From an uncultured Oleispira sp. (GTDB taxonomy: Bacteria > Pseudomonadota > Gammaproteobacteria > Pseudomonadales > Oceanobacteraceae), in contig CAJXUD010000002.1 of assembly GCA_913061415.1 (NCBI GenBank), positions 1 through 64,000 on the forward strand: a stretch of DNA of 64,000 bases, read 5' to 3'. Position 1 is the stretch's first letter. Each line of letters opens with the position of its first letter. Made by a program: the position numbers and the translations under genes. Below the pieces are notes generated by a model. The model saw only the letters and a list, made by a program, of their open reading frames with translations, searched no databases and had not been told where the DNA came from. Below are positions 1 to 8,558 of the stretch, one piece after another.

Positions 1-923
<923 letters not shown>

Positions 924-1095
924 AAATCTTACTCAAAATAAAAACTCACTTTTTATACTCACCAAACTAATGGAGAGTTCGTAGGTTCTTACTTTGTTTA
1001 TGCTTTGATGTCATCTTAACCAAACCAATAAAGGAATCGTTAAGTGACTGTCTCCACCCAATCAAGGTAAGCACCCACACGAATTATCTGAATAT

Positions 1096-1109
1096 GTTTT
1101 TAAAGAACG
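1096..1109 (-). promoter_or_regulatory. boxA-like antitermination element of the rrn leader
   Basis: On the minus strand the leader, about 175 nt upstream of the 16S 5' end, contains CGTTCTTTAAAAAC. This resembles the rrn boxA consensus TGCTCTTTAACA, the NusB-S10 site used for rRNA antitermination. It lies between the promoter-proximal start region and the 16S gene, as expected. Confidence 0.6.
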
Positions 1110-1156
1110 TTTCCGACTCCAGCTAACCAAGTAGGCTTTGCTCGAAGTGGGCGCAC

Positions 1157-1184
1157 ATTATATATTGTGCGGTTTCGAAGTCAA
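1157..1184 (-). promoter_or_regulatory. rrn promoter, proximal (third) of three
   Basis: On the minus strand a -35 TTGACT (1179-1184), a 16 bp spacer and a perfect -10 TATAAT (1157-1162) are followed by a GC-rich discriminator GTGCGCCC. An A/T-rich stretch immediately upstream (1185-1240) could be an UP element. The 16 bp spacer and GC-rich discriminator are hallmarks of stringently controlled rRNA promoters. Confidence 0.8.
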
Positions 1185-1283
1185 GGATTATTTTCATTTA
1201 ACTTTCAGAGAAAGTAGAACAAAAACAACATCTTATCTTCAGTGCTTAAAGTGACTTAAGAAGTCTCTCTAAGCAGGCTGCGT

Positions 1284-1311
1284 ATCTTAAAGACTTCAGC
1301 CAGAGAGTCAA
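1284..1311 (-). promoter_or_regulatory. rrn promoter, middle of three
   Basis: On the minus strand -35 TTGACT (1306-1311) and -10 TAAGAT (1284-1289) are separated by 16 bp and followed by the GC-rich sequence ACGCAGCC. Upstream (1312-1350) is strongly A/T-rich, with A and T tracts suitable for an UP element. It has the same architecture as the flanking rRNA promoters and lies about 127 bp upstream of the proximal one. Confidence 0.72.
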
Positions 1312-1412
1312 GCGTTTGTTTTTAGAAAGTTTCAAAAAAACGTTTAAAAACAAGACCTTATCTCAACTCAATCATAACTTCCCGAAGGCCGTTCTGTCTG
1401 AGCAGGCGGCGA

Positions 1413-1440
1413 ATAATACGCTTATCCACAGCCCCGTCAA
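1413..1440 (-). promoter_or_regulatory. rrn promoter, distal (first) of three
   Basis: On the minus strand -35 TTGACG (1435-1440), a 16 bp spacer and -10 TATTAT (1413-1418) are followed by a GC-rich discriminator TCGCCGCC. This would be the P1-type promoter furthest from the 16S gene. The bases from 1441 to about 1500 are A/T-rich (possible UP element or Fis region). Between there and 1719 I see nothing gene-like; a 93-codon open frame that crosses it and enters the 1720-1862 repeat has no recognisable product. Confidence 0.75.
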
Positions 1441-1719
1441 CTGCTTTCTGGAAATAATCTACAAAAGACCTGAATTAGCTTGAACCAGCCCTTTTTTAAT
1501 TAAAAACCGAACGATTAAGCTCATGTTTCATGCAGAAGTTTTAGATTAGTTGGAATTTGGCTAGATTCAAGAATGTTCTGTAAAAAGCTAAACCGTGGGA
1601 ATAGATAAAAGTAATACTTGTATAGGTGCTGTATAGATTCAGTAATAGATATACTGTAAATAGAAGGATCGGTTTGGCTTATTTTACACATCGGCCGTTC
1701 TAAACTTCTGGTAAGCGCT

Positions 1720-1862
1720 GCATCAGGTCGTTCATTTTTGCGGACGCCGTGAATACGTCGCTTCGCTCTCCCTGTAGGCTCGCATTTCGCCAGCCATTCC
1801 ATGTATTCATGGCGCTAACGCTCCACTGCGAAATGACGCCCAAAAAACGAACCACCTGATGC
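1720..1862. repeat. Imperfect palindromic intergenic repeat, 143 bp
   Basis: The first 25 bases (from GCATCAGG at 1720) and the reverse complement of the last 25 (ending CCTGATGC at 1862) match at about 20 positions. The interior also folds, including a CCATG-TATT-CATGG core at about 1797-1812. The element lies between the rrn promoters and the araC-type gene. It looks like a REP/MITE-like mobile or structural repeat. An open reading frame running through it on the minus strand is most likely a by-product. Confidence 0.6.
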
Positions 1863-1982
1863 ATCACCACGAGACTATGGGTTTGCTTTCGGATTTATTA
1901 TTCAATGGCAAGATAATTATTATTTGGGGATTAATAAAAGGCTACTAAAACGGGAGCTCTTTTTGAATCTGGAAGTCTGCGA

Positions 1983-2115
1983 GTGATTAGCGGTGAGCGA
2001 TGGGGATTAATGTTTAAGGGCTTCTATGAGAGGGATCCCATAGCAGAGCTTACAGGGAAGTACTTGCAGCGGCCCGCCTAAAATTAAATCCTCGTCGGGA
2101 ACGCAAGCTAATCAC
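1983..2115. repeat. Second imperfect palindromic intergenic repeat, about 133 bp
   Basis: It begins with GTGATTAGC (1983-1991) and ends with the exact reverse complement GCTAATCAC (2107-2115). Inward from these ends the arms stay partly complementary (GGGATTAATGTTTAAGG on the left versus AGGATTTAATTTTAGG read from the right). It carries a TACAGGGA-type segment also seen in the 1720-1862 repeat. No coding capacity was found between 1863 and 2148. Confidence 0.4.
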
Positions 2116-2148
2116 GGTTAATCTATCAGCAATTCGAACGAAACCAAC

Positions 2149-3168
2149 TTACTTATTGCCAGCACGCCCCAATCGCTGAGCACGATATTCACGCGGCGTT
2201 AAATCCATCCACTGTTTATAAGCACGAGTGAATGCCCTGGGTTCACTGAATCCTAAACGCTTTCCAATTTCTGCAATCGTAATGCTACGATCCCGCAATA
2301 ATCTATTTGCTAGATCAGTGCGTAGGTTATCTTTAATCTGTTGATAACTGGTCCCTTCTGCGGTGAGTTTGCGGCGAAGTGTTTGCTCACTCATCAATAA
2401 CTCTTTAGATAACTCAACAGAACCTGGCACAACCGCACCTCTATTAAGCTGAGGTTCGAGCAACTGATAGATACGCGCACTTAAACTACTGTCTTCACCG
2501 GGAATGGTTAATAGATCAATCGGTGCACGCTTTAAAAAGACCTGTAATTCACGCTGACTCTTTATAAGAGGCTCATGTAAATAATTGCGGTGAAATACTA
2601 AACGGTTATATTTACTCTTTAAATAAGTAGGACAACGAAACAACAAGTCGTATTCCGCTTTATCCAAAGGTGTGTAATTAATGTATGAGCCCAAAAGCTT
2701 TATTGGCTTACCAATATACCAACTGGCAAATCGATGCCAGATGACATGCCAGTACTCTATATAGAAGTGTTCAAAATCCAATTCAGGTCGGCGGAAGACT
2801 GTAGTGAAATAAACATGATCTCCTTCGTATTCTAAAGAGATCTGAACTTCATCGGTAATCTGATTATAAAAACGAATACCCTTCTGCAATAATTCCTCAA
2901 GATTTGACGAGTAGCTGACCCAATCAGCCATCAAGGCAAACGTGCCTACCTTTAAAGACTTCTCAGTAAAGCCCATGAATTCATCATTCAATTCTTGAGC
3001 AATAGATGAATACAGCTTAGCAACCAGGTCAACATGAACCCGAGCATTTGGGTCATTCATCTGCTTGTCAGAGATACGCGCCTTTCTTAATAGTGCACGA
3101 GTATCAACGCCTTTCGCTTTTGCACCACCGAGCGCTGTCTTTATATAGTGGGAACCGACCGTTGCCAT
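2149..3168 (-). CDS. AraC family transcriptional regulator
   Basis: This 339-residue DNA-binding regulator has the two-part layout of AraC proteins of the OruR/ArgR-like type. An N-terminal sensory domain (about residues 15-200, Arabinose_bd type) is followed by two helix-turn-helix motifs near 245-330. The HTH region shows the typical sequences LRRKLTAEGTSYQQI and IGKRLGFSEPRAFTRAYKQW. The length fits the family. The ligand and target genes cannot be told from sequence; such regulators often control a nearby catabolic gene, but none is adjacent here. It stands alone, with the palindromic repeats on its 3' side and another minus-strand gene 31 bases upstream. Confidence 0.88.
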   Translation of the reverse strand: MATVGSHYIKTALGGAKAKGVDTRALLRKARISDKQMNDPNARVHVDLVAKLYSSIAQELNDEFMGFTEKSLKVGTFALMADWVSYSSNLEELLQKGIRFYNQITDEVQISLEYEGDHVYFTTVFRRPELDFEHFYIEYWHVIWHRFASWYIGKPIKLLGSYINYTPLDKAEYDLLFRCPTYLKSKYNRLVFHRNYLHEPLIKSQRELQVFLKRAPIDLLTIPGEDSSLSARIYQLLEPQLNRGAVVPGSVELSKELLMSEQTLRRKLTAEGTSYQQIKDNLRTDLANRLLRDRSITIAEIGKRLGFSEPRAFTRAYKQWMDLTPREYRAQRLGRAGNK

Positions 3169-3199
3169 GGTTTACTTATCCATCCTTAAAAAAACATCC

Positions 3200-4102
3200 T
3201 TAAAAAACATCCACATCATGCTGAAGTAAAAGTTTTGGCAATACTTCATCCAGCTGATCAAGGTCGTTTTCATTAAGTTCGATAAGTTTTAGTTTCGCCG
3301 CATGATAAATTTCTTTACGCGCCAGTTTGCGCTGAATATCCGCAGGGCTTTTTTCTTGCCCCCAATACTCTATATAGATGTGTCCGTTTGGCAGATAGAA
3401 ATCACAACTGATGCTTTCTTTGATTCTTTCCGTACCATGATCCAACTCTGTCGGTATCTCTCGACGATACGCATGACTGATTCCCGATATGTATAACCAA
3501 TTATCAATCTCAGCCAGCGCCGCTGATTCAACTTGATGCCCATCTAAACATTCACATAAACGTCCATCAGCAATAAAGAAGTCAGCCTCTTTAGATAAAT
3601 GCTCATTATGCTGCGACAGTTTTTCTAGTGTTGCTCTAAATTGCAGATTATGACGCACCTGCTCTGGCCACTGAGCATAAGGCATGCCCGTCGTTTCGTG
3701 CTCAACTTGCTGTCCACCCACAGCCTGCCCTAACGCGGTTAATTTCCAACCATGATGAAATCGTTCGATCCAGCCCAATTCAGACAAAATTAAATTCATG
3801 CGCTTAGGAGCAATTTTATGTGGTTTGCCTAGTTGAGAAGCGGTTAAAAAGTTAAACGTCTCACTTTTAAACAACCGATGGTTTTCTATACCTTCTGGCC
3901 AAACAATGTATTCACCGAATTTTTCATGTTGGGTATAGCGTCCACCTTCAAATTCTCCTTTGGTGGATAATCGCCATACTTTTCCCTCACGTCTAATCCA
4001 GCCGCGCTCGGACAATAAAGAAAAAACATCCTTAGCATCTCGATTCAGTTTTTTGGCTAATTGCGTTGTCGAAAAAAAACTTGCTGGGTTATCAGCCATC
4101 AT
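3200..4102 (-). CDS. Protein with two winged-helix-like repeats and a PD-(D/E)XK nuclease-like C-terminus
   Basis: I do not know this 300-residue protein by name. Residues about 9-70 and 86-149 are two copies of one motif (LAKKL...LLSERGWIRR...W.LT..G...GG), resembling the KilA-C/antirepressor type of winged helix. Residues about 190-285 look like a PD-(D/E)XK nuclease fold: E198 in a leading helix, D234 in CDFYLP, E245 in YIEYWG, then a helix with K270/K272 and the strand KLIEL. The same YIE(Y/H)(F/W)G motif occurs in nuclease domains attached to some UvrD-like helicases. The usual lysine right after the second acidic residue is absent, so activity is uncertain. No phage or restriction genes lie beside it. 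Confidence 0.6.
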   Translation of the reverse strand: MMADNPASFFSTTQLAKKLNRDAKDVFSLLSERGWIRREGKVWRLSTKGEFEGGRYTQHEKFGEYIVWPEGIENHRLFKSETFNFLTASQLGKPHKIAPKRMNLILSELGWIERFHHGWKLTALGQAVGGQQVEHETTGMPYAQWPEQVRHNLQFRATLEKLSQHNEHLSKEADFFIADGRLCECLDGHQVESAALAEIDNWLYISGISHAYRREIPTELDHGTERIKESISCDFYLPNGHIYIEYWGQEKSPADIQRKLARKEIYHAAKLKLIELNENDLDQLDEVLPKLLLQHDVDVF

Positions 4103-4304
4103 TAACTATCTGCTCTGTTCATTGTTAATTTAATAAAACACTTTAGTAAATTAACGTTTAAGTATCTTATCGCCTATTATGCCGTGCAGTTAAGGCTCTG
4201 TATATTTACAATAGACTTTCTAATATTTTCCTAACCTTCTAATTATAGCCATAGTAATTATAACAATCGTTACTATAGATACAGTTAGTCGAATTGAGTG
4301 CCAA

Positions 4305-5084
4305 ATGACCAGCCCTAGCGATCGTAACTTTGATGATTTAACCAAACGCTTTAAAAACAATATTTATGGCACTCCAAAAGGCATGCTGCGCTTATATGCT
4401 TTGCGAGAAGACTTTGCAAAATTTGAAATTGGAGAAAAAGAAAAGCTCTCTTTATTAGACGCAGGCGGCGGTATGGGGCAGTTTAGCTCAGAACTAGCGG
4501 CAAAAGGTCATCAGGTAGAACTGTGCGATATTTCTCATGATATGCTCGAAGGTGCCAAAGCACTCTTTGCTGAGCAAGGCTTAGAGTCGCACATCAACTT
4601 CACCCATTGCGGTATTCAAGATATTCCACAGCAGTTCGACCAACAATTTGACGTAGTTATGAATCATGCGGTTTTGGAATGGCTGGTTGATCCTGCAAAA
4701 GCATTACAAATACTCTATCAGCAAGTAAAACCCGGTGGCTGGTTATCCGTTATGTTCTATAACGTACATGGCAGAACTTGGCGCGGCCTTATGAACGGCA
4801 AACTTCATGCCCCTGCCACCAGCACTGAACGCATGGCAAAAGAGGGCATTGCACCTCAACAACCCTTAGAGCCACAGTGGGTGCATGATCAATTAATCGA
4901 TTTGGGATTAGACGTTAAGTCGTGGCGCGGTATTCGTTTTGTCTATGATCACATGCATCAAAAGATTCGAGATCGAGTGGGCCTAGAAGCAATTGCCGCG
5001 AGCGAATCTGAATTTGGCCATCAAGCGCCTTATAAAGATCTAGCGCGCTATGTCCATATGCTTTGCTACAAGCCTGAGGTATAA
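4305..5084 (+). CDS. cmoM: tRNA 5-carboxymethoxyuridine methyltransferase CmoM
   Basis: This 259-residue class I SAM-dependent methyltransferase is near the E. coli length of 261. CmoM methylates 5-carboxymethoxyuridine at tRNA wobble position 34 to the methyl ester. The N-terminus DRNFDDLTKRFKNNIYGTPKG matches the family closely, the SAM site is LDAGGGMGQ (about 46-54), and NHAVLEWL and MFYNVHG are typical internal motifs. The gene is monocistronic with an A/T-rich upstream region. A 7 bp inverted repeat, ATAGTAA at 4251-4257 with TTACTAT at 4270-4276, sits 28-54 bases before the ATG and could be an operator, with no direct support. Confidence 0.9.
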   Translation: MTSPSDRNFDDLTKRFKNNIYGTPKGMLRLYALREDFAKFEIGEKEKLSLLDAGGGMGQFSSELAAKGHQVELCDISHDMLEGAKALFAEQGLESHINFTHCGIQDIPQQFDQQFDVVMNHAVLEWLVDPAKALQILYQQVKPGGWLSVMFYNVHGRTWRGLMNGKLHAPATSTERMAKEGIAPQQPLEPQWVHDQLIDLGLDVKSWRGIRFVYDHMHQKIRDRVGLEAIAASESEFGHQAPYKDLARYVHMLCYKPEV

Positions 5085-5155
5085 ATCATAAAGTCTAAGT
5101 TCTGGAATGCCCATTAACAGACCGAACCTAGATTACAGGCAGAAGGTGACCTATA

Positions 5156-5188
5156 GCAATTAAATGAGAATATATCTCATTTAATTGC
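5156..5188. promoter_or_regulatory. Perfect 14 bp inverted repeat between cmoM and the Fur-box gene
   Basis: GCAATTAAATGAGA (5156-5169) and its exact reverse complement (5175-5188) flank a 5-base ATATA centre. There is no T-run after it on the plus strand, so a plain terminator for cmoM is less likely. Its centre TGAGAATATATCTCA also resembles a weak Fur 7-1-7 site, and it lies two bases before the strong Fur box. It may be a second Fur operator or the site of another dimeric repressor. Confidence 0.5.
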
Positions 5189-5190
5189 TT

Positions 5191-5210
5191 GCAAATGAAA
5201 ATGATTCTCA
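5191..5210 (+). promoter_or_regulatory. Fur box
   Basis: TGAAAATGATTCTCA (5196-5210) matches the 7-1-7 Fur consensus TGATAATNATTATCA at 12 of 14 defined positions. The 19 bp classical form starting at 5191 matches 14 of 19. It lies 61-80 bases upstream of the ATG at 5271, where a promoter would be. The expected result is iron-dependent repression of the following gene. Confidence 0.75.
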
Positions 5211-5270
5211 CTATCTTTAATTAACCACTAAAGTTAATTGTCTCTCTTTTGAAAGACAGCAGGAGTTTTC

Positions 5271-5681
5271 ATGTCACACAGCCATCATCTATTGAGCCAA
5301 GCGGAACAACTATCCATCCAATTAGAACGCTTTCATCAATTAGAACATGTCATCAGACACTGCTCCTGCGAACGCAAGCAACTTGCAGCACAGGAAGTTC
5401 AGTTAAACGAATACATTGATCTTGGCTTAGATATGGCCAACAAGGCCTGTCTTGCAAACCGAATCCAGCTGCAAGAAAGTTGGCTTAAGCGGGTATATAA
5501 GACTTTATTTGAAACAACACTTGATCTAGTTGAGCCCGAGTATTGGCGAGAACTCTGTCGCGAATATCTATACCAACCTTTATTTGCTTTAAAATACCTC
5601 TATCGCAATCACCCACAGGGAAAATATAGAATTAAACGCTTGTATCAGGAACTTTCAGTGACCAATCAATATCTATATTAA
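5271..5681 (+). CDS. Hypothetical protein, probably Fur-regulated
   Basis: I do not recognise this 136-residue protein. It is predicted soluble and mainly helical, has no signal peptide, and carries a histidine-rich N-terminus (MSHSHH) and a CSC motif near residue 32 (RHCSCERK). The C-terminal half is rich in Tyr, Leu and Arg. The start is well supported by AGGAG eight bases upstream. The strong Fur box before it suggests a role in iron starvation, such as uptake, storage release or sparing. This is inferred from regulation, not from the protein. It is probably monocistronic. Confidence 0.7.
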   Translation: MSHSHHLLSQAEQLSIQLERFHQLEHVIRHCSCERKQLAAQEVQLNEYIDLGLDMANKACLANRIQLQESWLKRVYKTLFETTLDLVEPEYWRELCREYLYQPLFALKYLYRNHPQGKYRIKRLYQELSVTNQYLY

Positions 5682-5725
5682 CGTCATAATGACCCACTAG
5701 CTGACTCTAGCAGCAGGCTACGGCC

Positions 5726-5781
5726 AGCCTATTAGCTTTTACTATTACAATGAAATACCGATAGTTAAAAACTAATAGGCT
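5726..5781 (+). promoter_or_regulatory. Candidate OxyR-type operator and inverted repeat upstream of the peroxiredoxin gene
   Basis: AGCCTATTAG (5726-5735) and its exact reverse complement (5772-5781) bracket the region. Inside, ATAGTTAAAAACTAA (5761-5775) matches the OxyR half-site ATAGNTNNNANCTAT at all but one defined base. A second full half-site at the canonical 7-base spacing was not found. Peroxiredoxin-glutaredoxin fusion genes are known OxyR targets in other gammaproteobacteria, which makes the site plausible. Confidence 0.4.
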
Positions 5782-5878
5782 AATTAAATCAATTCATTGT
5801 ACCAAAGCATGATTGTTGTCCATACTGAATCCAGTTCAATAAAACAACGAATCAATTAACCCAAACAGAGGCAAGAAA

Positions 5879-6616
5879 ATGACGACTTTAACTGACCGCA
5901 CTGGCAAGACCGTTCCACAAGTTACTTGGCCAACTCGCCAAGGAGATGAATGGGTAAACGTTACAACTGACGACGTTTTTAAAGGCAAGACCGTTGCGGT
6001 ATTTTCCCTACCAGGTGCATTCACTCCAACCTGTTCTTCTACTCACTTACCTCGTTATAACGAGTTAGCCAGTGTATTCAAAGAAAACGGTGTTGATGAA
6101 ATCGTTTGTATCAGCGTTAACGATACCTTTGTGATGAATGCTTGGTTAGCCGATCAAGAAGCAAGCAACATCCGTGTCATTCCAGATGGTACTGGTGAGT
6201 TCACTGACGGCATGGGTCTGCTGGTAGATAAATCTGACATCGGTTTTGGCAAGCGCAGCTGGCGCTATAGCATGTTGGTTAAAGATGGCGTAATCGACAA
6301 AATGTTCATCGAACCACAAAAGCCAGGCGACCCATTTGAAGTATCTGATGCTGATACCATGCTGAGCTACATCAATGCTGAAGCAAAAGCACCTGCTTCT
6401 ATCTGTGTGGTAAGTAAGCCTGGTTGTCCTTTCTGCGCTAAAGCAAAAGACGATTTAAAAGCAGCCAACTTGCCATTTGAAGAAATCTCATTGGGTAAAG
6501 ATGCAACACTGACTTCTTTACGCGCTCTATCTGGCAAAGAAACTGTGCCTCAGATCTTCATTGGCGGCCAATGCATTGGTGGCAGTGAAGAGCTTGCAGC
6601 TTACTTGGCCAAGTAA
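5879..6616 (+). CDS. Peroxiredoxin-glutaredoxin fusion (hybrid Prx5)
   Basis: This 245-residue cytoplasmic peroxidase reduces peroxides and is recharged by glutathione through its own glutaredoxin domain. Residues 1-165 form a Prx5-type peroxiredoxin with peroxidatic Cys52 in PGAFTPTC. Residues about 172-245 are a glutaredoxin with the CPFC dithiol site (Cys183/Cys186), the TVPQIFI loop and the GG turn before SEEL. The architecture and length match the Haemophilus influenzae hybrid enzyme. The ATG follows GAGGCAAGAAA, a good ribosome-binding site. A perfect-arm terminator follows, so it is monocistronic. A candidate OxyR site lies about 100 bases upstream. Confidence 0.95.
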   Translation: MTTLTDRTGKTVPQVTWPTRQGDEWVNVTTDDVFKGKTVAVFSLPGAFTPTCSSTHLPRYNELASVFKENGVDEIVCISVNDTFVMNAWLADQEASNIRVIPDGTGEFTDGMGLLVDKSDIGFGKRSWRYSMLVKDGVIDKMFIEPQKPGDPFEVSDADTMLSYINAEAKAPASICVVSKPGCPFCAKAKDDLKAANLPFEEISLGKDATLTSLRALSGKETVPQIFIGGQCIGGSEELAAYLAK

Positions 6617-6649
6617 ACGATTCTTAATAGAACGTATTACTAAAGCTAG

Positions 6650-6687
6650 AAAAAACCGCTATAGAGTGATCTGTAGCGGTTTTTTTA
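6650..6687 (+). terminator. Rho-independent terminator of the peroxiredoxin gene
   Basis: AAAAACCGCTA and TAGCGGTTTTT form a strong stem, and the plus-strand 3' arm runs into a T-run (6680-6686). The A-run on the other side means it may also act for the convergent gene at 6727-6957. Confidence 0.9.
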
Positions 6688-6726
6688 TACCCAATTCTAG
6701 AGCACTAACGTTTTTGAATGAGAAAA

Positions 6727-6957
6727 TTAAGAACGCGCGGCTAAATCTTTTTTCGCTTCGCCTAGCTGATAACGTGTATCAGCTAAATCCTGCTTCAATT
6801 CTTTATTCTGCTGCTGTTCTTGCTGATGCTTATCGACCAACTCATTCAACGCTTCTTTCACTTCTTCTACTTGTTGCTTCCAGCGATTTGAAAGAACCCA
6901 AGCCGCTAGTCCGCCGCCTAAAACAATCCCACCGAGTGCTGCTAATATAAATGGCAT
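6727..6957 (-). CDS. Small membrane-anchored coiled-coil protein
   Basis: The 76-residue product has one N-terminal membrane helix (about residues 2-22, rich in Gly, Ala, Leu and Ile) followed by a charged Gln/Glu/Lys-rich coiled coil to the C-terminus. I chose the ATG at 6957 because it is preceded by AGGA at good spacing. An upstream ATG at 7011 would make 94 residues but overlap the end of the yqcC-like gene. The layout recalls small inner-membrane coiled-coil proteins such as YhcB/ZapG, but I cannot assign it to that family. It lies 28 bases after the yqcC-like gene and is probably co-transcribed. Confidence 0.65.
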   Translation of the reverse strand: MPFILAALGGIVLGGGLAAWVLSNRWKQQVEEVKEALNELVDKHQQEQQQNKELKQDLADTRYQLGEAKKDLAARS

Positions 6958-6985
6958 TTTAAAATCCTGTATTAATTGCTCTGTA

Positions 6986-7342
6986 TTAAGAGTTTTGAAG
7001 TAATTCATCAATCTGGCAAATCACCGCGAGTACTGTGCGATCTGCCTCTGTTTTTGTATAGAATTCGATTGCCATCGGCTCTAAGCCTTGGCCTTTGATT
7101 AAACACGGTAATGCCTGCTGCGTATTTATTAAAGCCTGAATATTAGGAATAAAGACAAACTGCAACCATTGGCTAAAATTCATGGTATCCAAACAAAAAG
7201 GTTGCTGGCTAGCCAATGCCTGAGCGCTGATATCCGATTCAGACCAATGTCCTGTCTTCATTAACGCTTGTTGCAAAGACTGCAGCGCCAATTCGACTTG
7301 CTGATTTTTTGCCTGCTCTATCTGATCTGAGCTCTGTGTCAT
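6986..7342 (-). CDS. yqcC: YqcC family protein
   Basis: This 118-residue protein matches the E. coli YqcC (DUF446) pattern: a helical N-terminus with LQSLQQAL, the conserved PFCLDTMNFSQWLQFVFIP stretch near 48-66, and a C-terminal half ending in a leucine-rich helix. The family's biochemical role is unknown. In enterobacteria it sits beside the tRNA pseudouridine synthase gene truC, but here no truC is adjacent. It is the first gene of a two-gene minus-strand unit with the coiled-coil membrane protein and diverges from the DUF3549 gene. Confidence 0.85.
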   Translation of the reverse strand: MTQSSDQIEQAKNQQVELALQSLQQALMKTGHWSESDISAQALASQQPFCLDTMNFSQWLQFVFIPNIQALINTQQALPCLIKGQGLEPMAIEFYTKTEADRTVLAVICQIDELLQNS

Positions 7343-7524
7343 TATTTTCTAACGCCTACATATTTTGCAGCGATCTAACGATAAGAGAGCTAGAGCACAT
7401 TAGTAATCCGTATTGTACGATATCTCAGTGGATATAAACATTCAGCTCTCGATACCCTAGAGCCAATCCGCTAGAATAGCGCCAATTATTTTAATCCTGT
7501 TTATAACTACTTTGGGGTTCGCTT

Positions 7525-8538
7525 GTGAGCATCAGTAAATTCGTTGAAGAAACCGGCGCGCAAATGCGTATTTTTGATCTGGGCCGCCGCATTCAAAAAA
7601 TATCAAAAGCCGATTTTGCTGACATAGAAGACCTTAAAAAACCGTTCCCGTCGCCTTATTTACAACACGCTTGGATTGGTATTTTAACGTGGAATCCTAA
7701 AAAAGCAGGCAACCACAACATCTGGTTTTTAAAGTTGCCATTAGATGAGCAAAATTTCATCCAGCCTGGCGACCGTGATGCTTTCTTAAATCACTGGTTA
7801 AGATGTTTACAATATCCCGATAAAGAACATGGCGAAGCACCTTGTTATTACAAGCCTGATCAAAATCGCATGGCCTACTTCCACTCTTTGGCGCTAGCAA
7901 CTCTTGGTCAGAGCCATTCCGATTTTTATACAACTACGCGTGCGTATTTAAGTGGCGACATGGGCTGGGAGAATTGGCAACAACTCGGCCTGCAAGGTAT
8001 TGCCGAAGTGGTTGTTAGTATTGATAAAGACAAGAATGCCAAGCTCGTCGCTCAAGGCATTGCCAACATGCCAGCAACGCCTCTTAATACATTGCTAGGC
8101 TTCTTAGAAAATATTGAACCTGATTTTGAACTGTCTGTCGCCATTAACGATCGTCTTGCACGTGTCATCAAGGACGGCGCTGAACCTGCAGACCTAGCAG
8201 CCTTCGTGCGTGCGTTATCGCATAGCCAGAATATTGAACAACGCCAGGTATTAATCGAAGTTATTTTATTGCACCCCAAAGCGACCAGCATTGAAGTATT
8301 AGCTTCTATCGCAAGCCGCTGCTGGCAAGACCTGCAAGGTGAGTTATTACTCGCCTTCTTAAATGTACTGGCCACCAACGACCAAGGCCAGCCAGCCTTT
8401 AATGCCCTAGTGGCAGATTTGATGCCACTGGCGAATAAGCGTGAACATATCCTACAAGCCTTCCGCAGCGAAAACCGCAGCGAAGCCTTGATGGCAGCTA
8501 TTGGTAATTTGATGAAAAGCGTACAGCAAGCTAACTAA
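7525..8538 (+). CDS. DUF3549 family protein
   Basis: This 337-residue soluble protein is of a family found in marine and pseudomonad-type gammaproteobacteria; no function is established to my knowledge. The N-terminus FVEETGAQMRIFDLGRRIQKI and the following SPYLQHAWIGILTW are the conserved family signature. The remainder is helical and may form HEAT-like pairs. The start is GTG at 7525, after a weak G-rich ribosome-binding site (TTTGGGG). The stop is followed after 20 bases by the YchJ-like gene, so the two are probably co-transcribed. Confidence 0.82.
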   Translation: MSISKFVEETGAQMRIFDLGRRIQKISKADFADIEDLKKPFPSPYLQHAWIGILTWNPKKAGNHNIWFLKLPLDEQNFIQPGDRDAFLNHWLRCLQYPDKEHGEAPCYYKPDQNRMAYFHSLALATLGQSHSDFYTTTRAYLSGDMGWENWQQLGLQGIAEVVVSIDKDKNAKLVAQGIANMPATPLNTLLGFLENIEPDFELSVAINDRLARVIKDGAEPADLAAFVRALSHSQNIEQRQVLIEVILLHPKATSIEVLASIASRCWQDLQGELLLAFLNVLATNDQGQPAFNALVADLMPLANKREHILQAFRSENRSEALMAAIGNLMKSVQQAN

Positions 8539-8558
8539 GTACTGATTAAACAAAACGT

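Noticed and set aside
924-1156. tRNA genes in the rrn leader
   Set aside because: I looked for cloverleaf-type arms in this stretch and found none; the spacer tRNAs, if any, lie beyond the 3' end of 16S, outside the window.
1521-1802. 93-codon minus-strand frame beside the rrn promoters
   Set aside because: It runs through the palindromic repeat and A/T-rich sequence, has no good ribosome-binding site and no protein-like composition. I treat it as chance.
6727-7011. 94-residue longer form of the small coiled-coil membrane protein
   Set aside because: It would overlap the end of the yqcC-like gene; the ATG at 6957 has a much better ribosome-binding site.
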